Source: Candidatus Tectomicrobia bacterium
GTDB taxonomy: Bacteria > UBA8248
Length of the DNA: 13,909 bases
Assembly (NCBI GenBank): GCA_016192135.1
Contig: JACPUR010000005.1
Location: forward strand, 1 to 13,909
Direction: 5' to 3'
The position numbers were made by a program, and so were the translations under genes. The notes beneath the pieces were generated by a model, which had not been told where the DNA came from, did not search any database, and saw only the letters and a list, made by a program, of their open reading frames with translations. Positions 13,215 to 13,909 of this stretch are shown piece by piece (the stretch's first letter is position 1; each line of letters opens with the position of its first letter).

Positions 13215-13733
13215 TTACTTCTTCGCCCCGGCCAGCATCTTCTTGCGGTACTGCACCGCCTGGAGCACGTCCTGCCAGACGAGCCGCCCCAGCGGGCCGG
13301 AGCTGTAGACGGCGATGTTCACCTTGCCGTCCGGCGAGAGGAGGAAGTTGGTGGTGTGGAGATAGGACCGGGGCCGGTTCGGCGGGTCCGGCTGGTAGAA
13401 GGCGCCGGTCGTCTCCGAGACCTTCGCCGGATCGAGGCTGTGCCCGATGGGGAAGTTCACCTCGCTGTGGGCGATGGTCTTGCGGACCTCGTCCTCGGGG
13501 TCCGTGGAGCCGGCCACCACCTTGATGCCCTCGGCTGCGAGCTTTTCTCCCGCCCGGGAGAATGCGGCGAGCTGCACCAGTCAGTAGGGTCACCAGTGGC
13601 TGCGGTAGAGGAGGACGACCCCCCAGGAGCCGGCCAAGCCGTCCGGGAGGGAGATCTTCCCACCGCCCACCTTCGGGAACTCGAGGTGCGGGAACATGTC
13701 CCCCGTGTCGAGGAACTTGGCGTTCGACTTCAT
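13215..13733 (-). CDS. Peroxiredoxin-like selenoprotein with a U-x-x-U redox motif
   Basis: A 172-residue thioredoxin-fold protein of the peroxiredoxin-like (AhpC/TSA-type) group, predicted to contain two selenocysteines. Starting at ATG 13731-13733 (GGGAG 6 bases upstream) the frame reads F-P-H-L-E-F-P, G-S-W-G-V-V-L-L-Y-R-S-H-W, then TGA-CCC-TAC-TGA, then L-V-Q-L-A-A-F. The usual motif here is W-C-P-Y-C, so both cysteine codons are TGA, giving U48-P-Y-U51. The strand before the motif and everything after it (V-A-G-S-T-D-P, F-P-I-G-H, L-L-S-P-D-G-K-V, G-R-L-V-W-Q-D-V-L) is continuous in one frame. A hairpin at 13545-13562 fits a bacterial SECIS. A conventional call would begin at GTG 13577 and lose the active site. 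No signal peptide is seen. Inferred role: peroxide or disulfide reduction by a diselenide, as known for SelL-type proteins. A paralogue ends 34 bases upstream on the same strand. Confidence 0.85.
13545..13562 (-). promoter_or_regulatory. Predicted bacterial SECIS hairpin
   Basis: On the minus strand TTCTCCC-GGGC-GGGAGAA forms a perfect 7-bp stem with a four-base loop beginning with G. The loop starts 25 nt after the second in-frame TGA (13581-13583) and 34 nt after the first (13590-13592). Bacterial SECIS elements lie just downstream of the UGA inside the coding region, with a small apical loop having G in its first positions, roughly 16-37 nt from the UGA. Both TGAs fall in that range, so one hairpin could recruit SelB for both. 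Confidence 0.72.
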
Positions 13734-13767
13734 TCCGATCTCCCGCGGATTGAGGAAGGGAGCACCC

Positions 13768-13909
13768 CTACTTCGGCTGGGGGGCCATCTTCTTGTAGAA
13801 CTGGACGAGGCCCAGCACGTCCTGCCAGACGAGCCGCCCGATGGGGCCCGTGCTGTAGACGCCCACGGCGATGGTGCCGTCGGGCTTCAAGACGTAGCCC
13901 GTGCTGTGG
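13768..13909 (-). CDS. Second peroxiredoxin-like protein, C-terminal part (continues past the window)
   Basis: The last 46 residues of a paralogue of the downstream selenoprotein gene. It reads H-S-T-G-Y-V-L-K-P-D-G-T-I-A-V-G-V-Y then S-T-G-P-I-G-R-L-V-W-Q-D-V-L, against H-T-T-N-F-L-L-S-P-D-G-K-V-N-I-A-V-Y and S-S-G-P-L-G-R-L-V-W-Q-D-V-L in the neighbour. It ends in TAG at 13768-13770. The N-terminal half, including the redox motif, lies beyond the window, so I cannot say whether this copy uses Cys or Sec. The 34-base gap and shared strand indicate a tandem-duplicated pair in one transcript. Confidence 0.88.
   Translation of the reverse strand, partial: HSTGYVLKPDGTIAVGVYSTGPIGRLVWQDVLGLVQFYKKMAPQPK

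Noticed and set aside
13581-13592. The two TGAs as a pseudogene, sequencing error or alternative genetic code
   Set aside because: The frame is intact on both sides, both TGAs hit catalytic Cys positions exactly, a SECIS-like hairpin lies at the right distance, and TGA ends other genes in the window. Read-level error cannot be fully excluded without raw data.

Overview
The window is bacterial chromosomal DNA, probably from an uncultivated or environmental lineage. Most of it is GC-rich with strongly G/C-ending codons; the first 4.4 kb looks visibly less GC-rich. Genes are densely packed with short gaps, Shine-Dalgarno sites and GTG starts. TGA ends several genes (dppB-like, tadA, cyclase, macB-like ATPase), so the standard bacterial code applies. 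I cannot name the species.

Layout: (a) 1-4000 holds a transglutaminase-like remnant (minus), an oligopeptide-type ABC substrate-binding protein (plus), and two DppB/DppC-type permeases (minus) that converge on it. No ATPase genes are present. (b) 4000-6240, all minus, holds a gene-poor spacer, a hemolysin III family membrane protein, the 3' fragment of a fumarylacetoacetate-hydrolase family gene, tRNA-Ser(CGA) and tadA. (c) 6240-9160 holds a long spacer with GGATA-type short repeats and a hairpin-rich leader. It is followed by a plus-strand operon of three genes: a creatininase-family amidohydrolase, an alpha/beta-hydrolase-fold protein that has lost its nucleophile and catalytic histidine, and a cyclase-family metal hydrolase. 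(d) 9290-12960 holds a MacA/MacB-type efflux operon whose adaptor carries an extra LTxxQ-like (Spy/CpxP-like) helical insert. (e) 12985-13200 holds a palindromic dispersed repeat and a strong bidirectional terminator. (f) 13215-13909, minus, holds two tandem peroxiredoxin-like genes.

The most notable item is the first gene of region (f). Its redox motif, where relatives have C-P-Y-C, is read as TGA-CCC-TAC-TGA. A perfect 7-bp hairpin with a GGGC loop starts 18 nt after the second TGA, and its loop lies 25 nt after the second and 34 nt after the first TGA. This fits a bacterial SECIS element. The gene is therefore predicted to encode a 172-residue selenoprotein with a U-x-x-U (diselenide) redox centre. 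A conventional gene call would start after the TGAs and lose the active site. A paralogue lies directly upstream, cut by the window edge before its own active site.
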